Below are positions 1 through 8,119 of a stretch of DNA of 33,446 nucleotides, piece after piece. The first letter of the stretch is position 1. Every line of letters begins with the position of its first letter. The position numbers and the translations under genes are program-made. This DNA comes from JACDAN01 sp035711385 (GTDB taxonomy: Bacteria > Actinomycetota > Thermoleophilia > Gaiellales > Gaiellaceae), in contig DASTCG010000054.1 in assembly GCA_035711385.1 (NCBI GenBank), forward strand, positions 1-33,446, given 5' to 3'. The notes under the pieces were generated by a model that saw only the letters and a program-made list of their open reading frames with translations, was not told the origin of the DNA and did no database searches.

Positions 1-1445
1 GGGAGCGGCTGCGCGGCGAACAGCGCCGCGGCGTCGATCAGCTCCTCGAGGGTCTCGGCGCGAATCACGCCCGCCTGGTGGAAGAGCGCCTCGACGGCCG
101 CCTCGGAGCCGGCCAGCGCCGCGGTGTGTGAGCTCGCGGCCCGGGCGCCGGTGGATGTCGTCCCGCTCTTCATCGCGAGAATCGGCTTCTTGCGCGCGAC
201 ACGGCGGGCGATTCGCCCGAACCGCCGCGGGTTGCCGAAGGACTCGAGGTAGACGACGATGAGCCCCGTCTCGGGATCGTCCTCCCAGTACTCGAGCAGG
301 TCGTTGGAGGAGACGTCCGCCTTGTTCCCGATCGAGACGAAGCCCGAGAGCCCGATCCCGCGCTCGTTCGCCCGCTCGAGGAGTGCGAGCCCGAGTGCGC
401 CGCTCTGCGACGAGAAGGCGACGGGTCCGGGCGGCAGCGCGCGCGGCCCGAAGGTCGCGTTGAGCCGGGGCGCCGAGACCGCGAGCCCGAGGCAGTTCGG
501 GCCGACGAGGCGCCCACCGTAGGAGCGGACGAGCGCCAGGAGCTCGTCCTGGCGCACTCGACCCTCCTCGCCGATCTCGGCGAAGCCGGCGGAGATGACG
601 CAGATCGCGCGGGTGCCGCGCTCGAGGGCGTCTTCGACGCCGGCGAGGACGTGGCGGGCGGGGAGGCAGACGACCGCGAGATCCGGGGTCTCGGGAAGCT
701 CCTCGACGGTCCGGTAGCCCCGGACGCCGGCGACGGGGTCGCCCGCGAGGTTCACGGGGTAGGCGACGCCCCCGAACTCGCCGGCGATGATGTTGCGGAA
801 GAGTAGGCCCCCGATCGACGCAGCCCGGCGCGAGGCTCCCAGCACGGCCACGCTGGCTGGGGCGAAGAACGGCCGCAGGGACGCCACAGCGGCGAGGTGG
901 TGGCGCTCGTCGACGTGATCGAGGTACGCCTCGGTCGGCGCGATCCGGAACTCGACCTCCACCGTCCCGCTTTCCAGCTTTCGCCTGACCTCGAATCCGA
1001 CCGCCGCGAAGACGTGCAGCATCTGGCTGTTCTCGGGGAGCACCTCGGCGATGAAGCGCTCGATCCCGACGGCGCCGGCGCGCTCGGCGAGCTGCTCGAG
1101 AAGCCGCGTGCCGATCCCGCGGCGCTGGAAGTCGTCCGCGACGACGAAGGCAACCTCGGCGGCCGACGGGTCGCGGAGGCGGACGTAGCTGGCGAGCGCG
1201 ATGATCCGGCCGCCGAGCTCGCCGACGAGATGGCCGCTCTCGTGCCAGTCCGGGTCGACGAACGCCGACACCAGCTTGTCGTCGATGGTGGGAAATCCGT
1301 GGAAGCGGTAGTAGACGCTCTCGCGGGTGAGGCCGTTCAGGAACTCGACGAGTGCATCGGTGTCGGCCGCGGCCGGCGGCCTCAGCCTCAGCGTCGTCCC
1401 GTCCCGCAGGATCACGTCCCGTACGGCTGCCGCCGGTGTTGCCAC
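1..1445 (-). CDS. GNAT / NDP-forming acyl-CoA synthetase-like fusion, probable protein lysine acyltransferase (Pat type), 3' end outside window
   Basis: 481 codons are visible and the frame runs off the left edge. Residues about 10-170 are a GNAT domain, with the acetyl-CoA loop QRRGIG at 107-112 and an acidic residue in AEVAF (E97). From about 190 there is a CoA-binding domain (VLGAS at 201-205, GPNCLG at 315-320), then the succinyl-CoA-ligase-like part (SSQSG, SIGNKAD). H440 lies in SSHTAALAG, where NDP-forming synthetases carry the phosphorylated histidine. An N-terminal GNAT joined to a synthetase-like module matches the Streptomyces-type arrangement of protein acetyltransferases that control acyl-CoA synthetases. 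No cyclic-nucleotide-binding domain precedes it. The GTG start lies 5 nt after the stop of the upstream flavoprotein, so it is probably the last gene of the minus-strand operon. Some family members may instead be acyl-CoA ligases. Confidence 0.85.
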   Translation of the reverse strand, partial: MATPAAAVRDVILRDGTTLRLRPPAAADTDALVEFLNGLTRESVYYRFHGFPTIDDKLVSAFVDPDWHESGHLVGELGGRIIALASYVRLRDPSAAEVAFVVADDFQRRGIGTRLLEQLAERAGAVGIERFIAEVLPENSQMLHVFAAVGFEVRRKLESGTVEVEFRIAPTEAYLDHVDERHHLAAVASLRPFFAPASVAVLGASRRAASIGGLLFRNIIAGEFGGVAYPVNLAGDPVAGVRGYRTVEELPETPDLAVVCLPARHVLAGVEDALERGTRAICVISAGFAEIGEEGRVRQDELLALVRSYGGRLVGPNCLGLAVSAPRLNATFGPRALPPGPVAFSSQSGALGLALLERANERGIGLSGFVSIGNKADVSSNDLLEYWEDDPETGLIVVYLESFGNPRRFGRIARRVARKKPILAMKSGTTSTGARAASSHTAALAGSEAAVEALFHQAGVIRAETLEELIDAAALFAAQPL

Positions 1446-1450
1446 GGACG

Positions 1451-2653
1451 TCAGCTTTGCACCCAGGCGCCCTCCGTGCGCTCCAGCTCGACGTCGACCG
1501 CGCGTGCCCCGGCGGTCAGGAGCTCCGGCGGCGGCTCCGAAGAGAGCCCGATGTGCTGGGCGAGGAAGGGCGCGAGGTAGCGGCCGGCGATCTTGCCGGG
1601 CGGCCACCAGAGCGGCTCCATGTCGACGGTGGACGAGTCGTCCAGCACGCCGGCGCGGAGGAACCGCGGGCTGAGGCCGGTGAGCAGGAGGCCGCGCAGG
1701 ACAGGTTTGAACGGACGGGGCTCGATCGGCGCGCCGGCGAGCGCGGCGATCGACTCGGCTGCGGCATCCGCCTGCTGTGCCGCCAGGCCGCCCTGCTTGA
1801 TCGGGAAAGCCGTCATGTCGCCTGCGGCGAAGAGGTCGTCCCGGCCGTCGACTCTCCCGTCGTCCTCGGCACGGACGAAGCCGCGGGCGTCCTGCGGGAT
1901 CCCGGGGATCCGGCGCCCTTCGGGCACCGGCACCGAGATCACCTGCTGCGTCCGGAGCGCCCGGCCCGGGACGACGACCAGCGCGCCGTCGCGGAAGACG
2001 ACCGGCGTGGTGAGCGTCCGCACGGCGATGCCGCGCGTCTCGAGCAGCGACGCGATCGAGTCGGAGGCCTGGCGGCCGAAGACGGCGAGCGGCTTCGCTT
2101 CGGGCGTCACGATCTCGATCTGAACCTGGGTTGCGCCCCGGTCCTCGAGCTCGGCCTTGGCCATCAGCGCCAGCTCGTAGAGCGGGAGCGGCCAGGCCGC
2201 GAGTGTTGGAAGCGCGAAGGTCAGGGAGCCCGAGACTCCGACAGCGGCATCGTGGATCGCCTCCGCGAGAGGCTCGCGGTCGTCGGCACCACGGAACGTC
2301 AGGCCGCCGGGTACGCCCTCGCGCGCGTGGGCGCCGATTGCGAGGACCAGCACGTCGAACGGCAGCTGTCGTCCGTCCGCGGTCGTGGCAAGGCGACGGT
2401 CCAGGTCGACACCGGAGAGGGTTCCGGGCGTCAGCCGGCCGCCGGCCAGCTCCACGAGTCGCGAGACGGGATACGTCCGCATCTCGCCCTTCGCGAACGG
2501 CTCGGCGACGGACATCGGCCGGTAGACGAAGTCGTCGTCGGGCGCGAGCACCTCGACGTCGACACGTTCCTCGGCCAGGGCGCGGAGAGCGAGCGTGGCC
2601 TCGAGCGCTGCGACTCCGGCGCCGGCGACGAGAACGTGAAGCGGGCCTGTCAT
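1451..2653 (-). CDS. NAD(P)/FAD-dependent oxidoreductase, SQR/NDH-2-like fold but without cysteine
   Basis: 400 aa. The N-terminus has a dinucleotide-binding glycine motif (VAGAGVAALE). AAGDMTAFPIKQGGLAAQQA near the C-terminus is the second FAD contact of the sulfide:quinone reductase / type II NADH dehydrogenase superfamily. I find no cysteine anywhere in the protein, so the disulfide chemistry of a true sulfide:quinone reductase is excluded and the electron donor is unknown. The ATG at 2653 was chosen because the glycine motif begins 8 residues later; an in-frame start at 2689 would add 12 unrelated residues. It sits between a universal stress protein gene and the acyltransferase gene, all on the minus strand, which suggests a redox or stress role. 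Confidence 0.82.
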   Translation of the reverse strand: MTGPLHVLVAGAGVAALEATLALRALAEERVDVEVLAPDDDFVYRPMSVAEPFAKGEMRTYPVSRLVELAGGRLTPGTLSGVDLDRRLATTADGRQLPFDVLVLAIGAHAREGVPGGLTFRGADDREPLAEAIHDAAVGVSGSLTFALPTLAAWPLPLYELALMAKAELEDRGATQVQIEIVTPEAKPLAVFGRQASDSIASLLETRGIAVRTLTTPVVFRDGALVVVPGRALRTQQVISVPVPEGRRIPGIPQDARGFVRAEDDGRVDGRDDLFAAGDMTAFPIKQGGLAAQQADAAAESIAALAGAPIEPRPFKPVLRGLLLTGLSPRFLRAGVLDDSSTVDMEPLWWPPGKIAGRYLAPFLAQHIGLSSEPPPELLTAGARAVDVELERTEGAWVQS

Positions 2654-2720
2654 GCGTCGAAGGGTCGCCCCAGGGTGCGGCGCCGCCATCCGTAGCGACG
2701 CCGCTCTCGGATGCGGAGAA

Positions 2721-3161
2721 CTACCGAGCAGCGACGGCGACGCGCGCCTTCGCCACGAGCACCGGCCGGTCGGCGCGGTGGACGATGTCCTTCGAGACGC
2801 TGCCGAGGACGGCGCCGGCGACGCGGCCGAGGCCGCGAGAGCCGACGACGATCAGGTCGGCGTCTCGTGCTTCCGCGAAGTCGAGGATCGCCTCGGCGGG
2901 GTCTCCCTCCAGCACCTCGTAGTCCGGCTCGATGTCGAAGCGCTCCGCGTAGACCCTGGCGTCCGCGATGACGGCGCGGGCATGCTGCGCCTCTTCCGTG
3001 ACGACGTCCTGGTAGTACGGCGCACCGAGGAATCCCGACGGAGCATGGCGCACGAAGGCGACCGAGACCTCGCAGTCGAGCTCGGCCGCGAGCTCCAGCC
3101 CCTGCTCGAGCGCCTCCCGCGCCCCGGCGCTTCCATCCGTTGCGACGACGATCCGCTTCAT
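2721..3161 (-). CDS. Universal stress protein (UspA family)
   Basis: 146 aa, the usual single-domain Usp length. The N-terminal strand KRIVVATDGS and the C-terminal G-x2-G-x9-G-S motif (G107 to S121, GSRG...GS) mark it as an ATP-binding Usp. A strong Shine-Dalgarno (AAGGAGG) lies a few bases before the ATG, and the ATG overlaps the stop of the upstream membrane-protein gene (ATGA), so the two are translationally coupled. Downstream in the same direction are a flavoprotein and a Pat-like acyltransferase. Mycobacterial Pat is known to acetylate a Usp, so a functional link is plausible but is inferred from position only. Confidence 0.93.
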   Translation of the reverse strand: MKRIVVATDGSAGAREALEQGLELAAELDCEVSVAFVRHAPSGFLGAPYYQDVVTEEAQHARAVIADARVYAERFDIEPDYEVLEGDPAEAILDFAEARDADLIVVGSRGLGRVAGAVLGSVSKDIVHRADRPVLVAKARVAVAAR

Positions 3162-3637
3162 GACCTGCCTCCTTCGTTTCTGACCGTGCGCCTCAGGCGC
3201 GCGGCGTGGATCACGGACGGCCCGACCCCGATCCAGGCGAGCACGAGGATCCAGAGGTGCCCGCCGGTGAGGTCGTAGTTCTCGAGGAGCTCTGACCACG
3301 AGTCACCGTCGACGTAGTGGCCGAACAGGAACTCGAAGCCGACCGTCAGCGCCGCCCAGGTCGCGCCGATCTCGCGCGCCTCATGGGCCGTGGCGATCGG
3401 CCAGCGCCGGTCCAGCTCACGGAAGTAGGCGGCGAGCAGCAGCACGAGCGTGGCCGCCGAGATCTGGTTCGCGGTCCGGTCGCCGACGCGATCGGCATAG
3501 AGCACCTCACGGACTGCTCCGTTCAGGACTCCGAGCCCGGCGCCGCCCAGCCAAGCGACCGTCCAGCGGCGCCACGTCCGGTCGCCCGGTCGACGCCGAA
3601 GCGCCCGGGGCTGCCGCTGGAGAACGGTCACACTCAT
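3158..3637 (-). CDS. Hypothetical four-helix membrane protein
   Basis: 159 aa. An arginine-rich N-terminus is followed by about four hydrophobic segments (starting near residues 27, 60, 90 and 128) and a basic C-terminal tail, consistent with a small inner-membrane protein. I do not recognise the family. The ATG has a GGAGG just upstream, and the last bases overlap the start of the universal stress protein gene (ATGA). It is therefore the first gene of the minus-strand stress operon. The region upstream holds a 7-bp dyad at 3686-3702 that may carry its control site. Confidence 0.75.
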   Translation of the reverse strand: MSVTVLQRQPRALRRRPGDRTWRRWTVAWLGGAGLGVLNGAVREVLYADRVGDRTANQISAATLVLLLAAYFRELDRRWPIATAHEAREIGATWAALTVGFEFLFGHYVDGDSWSELLENYDLTGGHLWILVLAWIGVGPSVIHAARLRRTVRNEGGRS

Positions 3638-3685
3638 CTCCCTCCAAGCATCCAGGCGGCGAGGCCGCCGGGCATCCGCGCCTCC

Positions 3686-3702
3686 CCGGATCTCGGATCC
3701 GG
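3686..3702. promoter_or_regulatory. Perfect dyad CCGGATC-N3-GATCCGG in a divergent intergenic region
   Basis: Seven-base arms around TCG, followed on the plus strand by CTTTT. It lies about 50 bp from both divergent starts (3637 minus, 3756 plus). No plus-strand gene ends before it, so a terminator role makes little sense and an operator is more likely. Which protein binds it is unknown. Confidence 0.4.
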
Positions 3703-3755
3703 CTTTTCCGCGATTGCTCAGGGCCTTCGTCCGGCCCCTCTGGTATTCGAGCCCT

Positions 3756-3908
3756 ATGACGCTGCTGTGGTTCTTCGTCTGGCTGATCTGGGACCTCGTC
3801 GGCGACAGCGAGCCGCTGACGACCGATCCCGTGAACTTCTGGGCCGGTTCGCTGATCTTCGTCGTCGCCGTCGACCTCGCCGGGCAGCACGCCGCCGCCA
3901 GCCGCTAG
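3756..3908 (+). CDS. Small two-helix membrane protein, hypothetical
   Basis: 50 aa. The first 15 residues (MTLLWFFVWLIWDLV) and residues 27-41 are hydrophobic, separated by an acidic loop, and the tail is short and polar. That pattern is typical of small actinobacterial membrane proteins. The ATG at 3756 was preferred to an upstream in-frame start because the 14 added residues would be arginine-rich and unlike a signal. No clear Shine-Dalgarno is present. It precedes two larger membrane proteins on the same strand. Function unknown, and it could be a chance frame. Confidence 0.5.
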   Translation: MTLLWFFVWLIWDLVGDSEPLTTDPVNFWAGSLIFVVAVDLAGQHAAASR

Positions 3909-3923
3909 GAGACCGGCGCCGCG

Positions 3924-3929
3924 TAGGAT
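3924..3929 (+). promoter_or_regulatory. TAGGAT box 6 nt before a TTG start (leaderless-type -10)
   Basis: TAGGAT fits TANNNT and is followed by exactly six bases and then the TTG at 3936, the spacing of leaderless actinobacterial genes. AGGA inside the box could instead act as a Shine-Dalgarno. No -35 is obvious. Confidence 0.4.
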
Positions 3930-3935
3930 CGCGCA

Positions 3936-4415
3936 TTGTCCTTCGACAGCTGGATCCTGGCGCTCCACGTCCTGAGCGCGTTCTGTCTCGTGGCCGGAAT
4001 CGCCGTCTTCTGGCTGCTCATCGTCGCCGTGCGAGGCACCGACACGCCGGAGGGCACGTTGCGCTTCGGGCCGTTGAGCCGGCTGGGCGGCGCGGTGGTC
4101 GGGATCGGCATGGGCGGGACGATCATCCTCGGCGTCTGGCTCGCCTTCTCGGTCGGCGGCTACGACATCTGGGATCCGTGGATCATCGCGGCGATCGTCC
4201 TCTGGCTCGTCGCTGCCGCGCTCGGCCGGCGCACGGACGAGGCCTTCCGCGACGGCGTGAGGAAGGCGCAGGAGCTCCAGGCGGCGGGCCGGGCAGGGCC
4301 GGACGCCGAGCTGCTCGCGCTCAACAGGGCGTCGAGAGGCGTCTGGCTCCAGGCGCTCACCACCGCCGTCGTGCTGTTGATCATCGCCGACATGGTCTGG
4401 AAGCCCGGCGCATGA
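3936..4415 (+). CDS. DUF2269-like integral membrane protein
   Basis: 159 aa with four hydrophobic segments near residues 5-32, 48-72, 80-96 and 138-155. The opening WILALHVLSAFCLVAGIAVF and the polar loop before the last helix resemble DUF2269-type predicted membrane proteins (helix 1 with an LHVL motif). The start is TTG, supported by the TAGGAT box and by the N-terminus matching the family. Its stop overlaps the ATG of the next gene, which is the same kind of protein, so the two probably act as a pair. Function unknown. Confidence 0.72.
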   Translation: MSFDSWILALHVLSAFCLVAGIAVFWLLIVAVRGTDTPEGTLRFGPLSRLGGAVVGIGMGGTIILGVWLAFSVGGYDIWDPWIIAAIVLWLVAAALGRRTDEAFRDGVRKAQELQAAGRAGPDAELLALNRASRGVWLQALTTAVVLLIIADMVWKPGA

Positions 4416-4876
4416 GCGCGCTCTTCGCCGCCGTCCGGCCCGACGAGCAGAACCTGCCGCTCTTCGTCCACGTCCTCGGCGCGATGACGCTGGTCGGCGG
4501 GCTCTTCGCGGGGGCGGGCGCGCTGGCCCTCGCCCGGGGAGATGCGCGCTGGCTCCGTCTCGGCTACTGGTCGCTGCTCGCGATCGCGCTTCCCGGCTGG
4601 TTCCTGATGCGGATCGGCGCCGGGTGGATCTACTCCAAGGAAGGTTGGGAGGACGTCCCCGAGCGCCTCCATCCGACCTGGCTCGGGATCGGCTTTGCCG
4701 TCGCCGACCTCGGCGGGCTCGTCCTCCTCGTCTCGCTCGTCGTCGGAGGCATCGGCGCCTACAGGCTGCGGAAGGGCAAGGGCTCGGGCCTGCTGCGCGC
4801 GACCCTCGTGCTCTCGATCGTCATGCTCGCCGCCTACGTCGTCGCGATCTGGGCCATGGCCGGCAAGCCCAACTAG
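4412..4876 (+). CDS. Integral membrane protein, paralogue-like partner of the preceding gene
   Basis: 154 aa. Four hydrophobic segments, with LFVHVLGAMTLVGGLFAGAG in helix 1 echoing the LHVL/G pattern of the preceding protein. A central amphipathic stretch (YSKEGWEDVPERLHP) separates helices 2 and 3. The ATG overlaps the previous stop codon (ATGA), so translation is coupled. The longer open frame running in from far upstream has arginine-rich, non-membrane character and was not used. The two proteins may form a heterodimeric membrane complex; function unknown. Confidence 0.75.
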   Translation: MSALFAAVRPDEQNLPLFVHVLGAMTLVGGLFAGAGALALARGDARWLRLGYWSLLAIALPGWFLMRIGAGWIYSKEGWEDVPERLHPTWLGIGFAVADLGGLVLLVSLVVGGIGAYRLRKGKGSGLLRATLVLSIVMLAAYVVAIWAMAGKPN

Positions 4877-4916
4877 CAGTACGCGTAGGCAAGCCCAGGA
4901 TGGGCATGCTGGAGCC

Positions 4917-5513
4917 ATGGGCATCGTGTACGACCTCCTGGCCCAGCCGCCGATCGCCTACCTGATCCTGTTCGCGATCGCCGCGGGGGACGCCGTGTTC
5001 CCGGTTCTGCCGAGCGAGTCTGTGGCGATCGCCGCAGGCGTGCTCGCCGCGGTCGAGCCGGCGATCGCGCTGCCGGCGGTCCTCGCCGCGGCAGCCGCCG
5101 GCGCCTTCGTCGGAGACTCGGGGTCGTACGCGCTGGGGCGGTTCGGGGGCCGACCCGCGCAGCGCCGCTTCTTCGACGGGCCGTACGGACGCCGTGGCGT
5201 CCAGTGGGCCTGCCGCCAGCTCCGCCGGCGGGGCGGCTTGATCCTCGTCGTCGCGCGGTTCATTCCCGGAGGGCGCACGGGCGCCACGTTCACGAGCGGC
5301 CTGACCGGGTTCCGCTACGCGCTGTTCGCGTTCTTCACGGCGATTGCCGCGGTGGTCTGGGCGCTCTACGCGGTGCTCCTCGGATACTTCGGCGGACGGA
5401 TCTTCGAGCAGCGCCCGCTGCTCGCCCTCGCCGTCGCGCTCGGCCTGGCGGCGGGAATCGCGTTGCTCGTCGGCGGTCTCCGCCGGGTGCTCCCGCGACG
5501 TCAGTCCCTGTAG
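4917..5513 (+). CDS. DedA family membrane protein
   Basis: 198 aa, the normal DedA length. The family features are visible: an acidic residue after the first helix (FPVLPSESVAIAAG) and the RFIPGGRTGATFTSG segment that forms the re-entrant loop, then a C-terminal helix pair. DedA proteins act at the cytoplasmic membrane and several translocate phospholipids or undecaprenyl phosphate; the exact substrate here cannot be read. The ATG at 4917 has GGAG six bases upstream. The 3' end overlaps the convergent rtcB gene by 13 bp. Confidence 0.9.
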   Translation: MGIVYDLLAQPPIAYLILFAIAAGDAVFPVLPSESVAIAAGVLAAVEPAIALPAVLAAAAAGAFVGDSGSYALGRFGGRPAQRRFFDGPYGRRGVQWACRQLRRRGGLILVVARFIPGGRTGATFTSGLTGFRYALFAFFTAIAAVVWALYAVLLGYFGGRIFEQRPLLALAVALGLAAGIALLVGGLRRVLPRRQSL

Positions 5514-6733
5514 GGGTCGTAGACCTCCCGGCCGGCCATCGCGACCCCGAGAGGGCGGAGCGTGTGCGTGACCCGCACCGACCCGGCGTGGGCGGCGAGC
5601 ACGTCTGGGAGGCGCTTGTAGACCTCGGGGGCCTCGTCGGCGCCGCCGCCGATCAGCACGATCCCCTGCTCCCGGAGACGATGCTGCACCGCCGGCCAGT
5701 CGACGACGCCCGGCTTCACCTGCTGCTCGACTCTGACCTTCTTGCCGTCCCGCCGCACCGTCCTGCGCCGGAACCGCCCGGCCGCTTGTGATCGGCTCAT
5801 CACCCTGCCGGCGCCGTGAACCGTGGAGAACAGCGACTCCACGGCCTCGTCGCCGGCGACTCCCTCCAGGATCACGGACTCGTCGCCCATCGAGCCGCCG
5901 ACGAAGCCCTCCTGGCCCGGCCAGGCCGGCGTGCACCCCTTGCGGATCACCCAGAACGGCCTTCCGAAGTGCTCCTCACGCCACGCGAAGTTGTGATGGT
6001 TGTGCACCTCGTGGGTCGCCTCGGCGCCGAGGATCTCCAGCACCTTCGCGACTACCGCGTCGCGGCCGGCGTACGCGTACTCACCCGCGAGCTGCATCGC
6101 CGCGATGTACGACTCGCCCAGGTCGGAATCAGCCTCGAAGAGGACGGGCGGCGAGTCCATTCCGCCCTCCTTCGCCCGCTCCTCGAACGGCAGACCTCGG
6201 GCGAGCGCGAGGAAGCCGGAGGCCGTCTTGTGGCCGAAGCCGCGCGAGCCGAAGTGGACACCGACCCATACGTGGCCCTCCTCGTCCTCCATCACGTTCA
6301 CGTAGTGGTTCCCCGAGCCGACGGTGCCGAGCTGCTCGACGGCGAGCTTGTGGAGCTTGCGCTGCGGCGCGAAGTCCGCCCGGCTGATCTTCTCGAGCAC
6401 GGGGTGGTCGACGCGCTCCCTGGCCGGGACGCCCATCCCGAAGGAGATCCGCCTCGCGATCTCCTGCATGACGGCCTCCACGCCTCCGCGCTCCTCGAGA
6501 TCCGCCCGGGTCAGGTCCGTCCGCGCAGCCTTGTTTCCGCAGCCGATGTCGTACCCCACGCCCGAGGGCGAGACGTAGTTCTCGTACGCGATCCCGCCGC
6601 CGATCGGCTGGCTGTAGCCCGGGTGGTGATCGGCGCAGAGCACGCCGAACTCGGCGTCGCCCGCCTCCATGCAGCGCTCGAGCTGGCGGAGGCTCCGTTC
6701 GTCCACCACCCGGCCGAACGTCTTGACGGTCAC
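5501..6733 (-). CDS. rtcB: RNA-splicing ligase RtcB (3'-phosphate/5'-OH RNA ligase)
   Basis: 410 aa. RtcB joins RNA 3'-phosphate or 2',3'-cyclic phosphate ends to 5'-OH ends using GTP and Mn2+. The metal site is visible as YDIGCGNKA (C65), GSGNHYVNV (H143), GVHFGSRGFGH (H160) and the HNHHN cluster at 244-248. The histidine that carries GMP is H306 in STVHGAGRVMSRS. No archease or RtcA gene is nearby. The GTG at 6733 was chosen because a TACGAT box lies six bases upstream and no Shine-Dalgarno is present. It faces away from the aminotransferase gene and overlaps the dedA end by 13 bp. Confidence 0.95.
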   Translation of the reverse strand: MTVKTFGRVVDERSLRQLERCMEAGDAEFGVLCADHHPGYSQPIGGGIAYENYVSPSGVGYDIGCGNKAARTDLTRADLEERGGVEAVMQEIARRISFGMGVPARERVDHPVLEKISRADFAPQRKLHKLAVEQLGTVGSGNHYVNVMEDEEGHVWVGVHFGSRGFGHKTASGFLALARGLPFEERAKEGGMDSPPVLFEADSDLGESYIAAMQLAGEYAYAGRDAVVAKVLEILGAEATHEVHNHHNFAWREEHFGRPFWVIRKGCTPAWPGQEGFVGGSMGDESVILEGVAGDEAVESLFSTVHGAGRVMSRSQAAGRFRRRTVRRDGKKVRVEQQVKPGVVDWPAVQHRLREQGIVLIGGGADEAPEVYKRLPDVLAAHAGSVRVTHTLRPLGVAMAGREVYDPYRD

Positions 6734-6739
6734 GCGGCC

Positions 6740-6745
6740 ATCGTA
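6740..6745 (-). promoter_or_regulatory. TACGAT box 6 nt before the rtcB GTG (leaderless-type -10)
   Basis: On the minus strand TACGAT is followed by six bases and the GTG start at 6733. There is no purine-rich ribosome site in the gap, so a leaderless mRNA is the simplest reading. Confidence 0.5.
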
Positions 6746-6770
6746 GGTAGCCCGGTGATTGACTTGCGCC

Positions 6771-8114
6771 GTGGACACGGGTGCGCTTCTCGCCAGAGAG
6801 CTCGAGCGGTTCGAGCGCGAGCATCCACGGTCCCTCGAGCTCGCCCGCCGGGCCCGTGCGTCGCTGCTCCAGGGGGTGCCGATGCCGTGGATGGTTCGCT
6901 GGGCGGGCGGCTTCCCCGTCTTCGCCGCCGAGGCGAGCGGCGCGCGCTTCCGTGACGTCGACGGCCTGGAGTACGTCGACTTCTGCCTCGGCGACACGGC
7001 CGCGATGACCGGCCACGCGCCCGAGCCGACGGTCCGGGCACTGGAGGAGCAGGCGCGTCGCGGGATCACGCTGATGCTGCCGAGCGAGGACGCGCTCGCA
7101 GTCAGCAGTGAGCTCGCCCGCCGGTTCGGCCTTCCCCGCTGGCAGTTCGCGCTGACGGCGACGGACGCCAACCGGTTCGCGATCCGGCTCGCGCGCGAGC
7201 TGACGGGCCGGCTGAAGATCCTCGTCTTCAACTGGTGCTACCACGGCACGGTCGACGAGACCTTCGCGACACTCAGCGACGGAGAGGTCGTCGAGCGCGA
7301 AGGGAGCGTCGGGCCGCCGGTTCCGCTCTCCGAGACCACGCGGGTCGTCGAGTGGAACGACGTCGAGGCGCTCGAGCGGGAGCTCGCCCACGGCGACGTC
7401 GCCTGCGTCCTGACCGAGCCCGCGCTCACGAACATCGGGATCGTCCTTCCGGAGCCGGGCTTCCACGACGCGCTCCGGGAAGCGACCCGCGGGACGGGAA
7501 CCCTGCTGATCGTCGACGAGACCCACACGATCTGTGCCGGGCCGGGCGGGTACACGGCCGCCTACGGACTCGAGCCGGACCTGCTCACGATCGGAAAGCC
7601 GATCGCGGGAGGGATCCCCGCTGCCGCCTACGGCTTCTCCGAGGAGGTCGCATCACGGCTGGAGGCGATGCTGCCGACCGACGAGCGCGCCGACGTCGGC
7701 GGGATCGGCGGAACGGCAGCCGCGAACGTCCTCTCGCTCGCCGCGATGCGCGCGACGCTGGCCGAGGTGCTGACCGACGAGGCGTTCGAGCGGATGATCG
7801 GCCTCGGCGAGCGATTCGAGTCCGGTGTCGCGGACGCGATCGAGCGGTACGTGCTCCCGTGGCACGTGACCCGCCTCGGCTGCCGCGTCGAGTACCTCTT
7901 CAGGCCGGAGCGCCCGCGCAACGGCGCCGAAGCGGCGGCCGGCGGCGACCCCGAGCTGGATCGGCTGATCCACCTCTACCTGCTCAACCGCGGGATCCTG
8001 ATGACGCCCTTCCACAACATGGCGCTGATGTCGCCGGCGACGACCGAGGCCGACGTAGACGTCCATACGGCCAGGTTCGAGGAGGCGGCGCAGGAGCTGT
8101 CGCAGGCAAGCTGA
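6771..8114 (+). CDS. Class III PLP aminotransferase, glutamate-1-semialdehyde aminomutase-like
   Basis: 447 aa from GTG 6771; a TTG at 6759 would add four residues and cannot be excluded. The PLP lysine is in LLTIGKPIAGG (K276), and the ring-binding aspartate is in IVDETHTICAGPGGY, the DETHT variant of the class III DEV motif. Those features place it near glutamate-1-semialdehyde aminomutase-like transaminases, but its genomic setting has nothing to do with heme synthesis. It heads a plus-strand run with rhodanese, glycosyltransferase and YdcF-like genes. The substrate is unknown. The region between its start and the rtcB start is only about 37 bp, so the two promoters must overlap. Confidence 0.82.
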   Translation: MDTGALLARELERFEREHPRSLELARRARASLLQGVPMPWMVRWAGGFPVFAAEASGARFRDVDGLEYVDFCLGDTAAMTGHAPEPTVRALEEQARRGITLMLPSEDALAVSSELARRFGLPRWQFALTATDANRFAIRLARELTGRLKILVFNWCYHGTVDETFATLSDGEVVEREGSVGPPVPLSETTRVVEWNDVEALERELAHGDVACVLTEPALTNIGIVLPEPGFHDALREATRGTGTLLIVDETHTICAGPGGYTAAYGLEPDLLTIGKPIAGGIPAAAYGFSEEVASRLEAMLPTDERADVGGIGGTAAANVLSLAAMRATLAEVLTDEAFERMIGLGERFESGVADAIERYVLPWHVTRLGCRVEYLFRPERPRNGAEAAAGGDPELDRLIHLYLLNRGILMTPFHNMALMSPATTEADVDVHTARFEEAAQELSQAS

Positions 8115-8119
8115 GGTCG

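Noticed and set aside
1451..2653. Sulfide:quinone reductase
   Set aside because: No cysteine is present in the protein.
1352..2922. Long plus-strand open frames opposite the flavoprotein and Usp genes
   Set aside because: They are arginine-, aspartate- and proline-rich with no recognisable motif and mirror the minus-strand genes, an artefact of very high GC.
3686..3706. Rho-independent terminator (stem followed by CTTTT)
   Set aside because: No plus-strand gene ends upstream, and only four T follow; an operator is more likely.
3317..4411. Upstream extension of the membrane protein ending at 4876
   Set aside because: The extension is basic and not membrane-like, and it crosses two other genes; the ATGA overlap at 4412 fixes the start.
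6759..6770. TTG start for the aminotransferase
   Set aside because: It is in frame and possible, but GTG at 6771 is a commoner start and neither has a ribosome site; kept as an alternative only.
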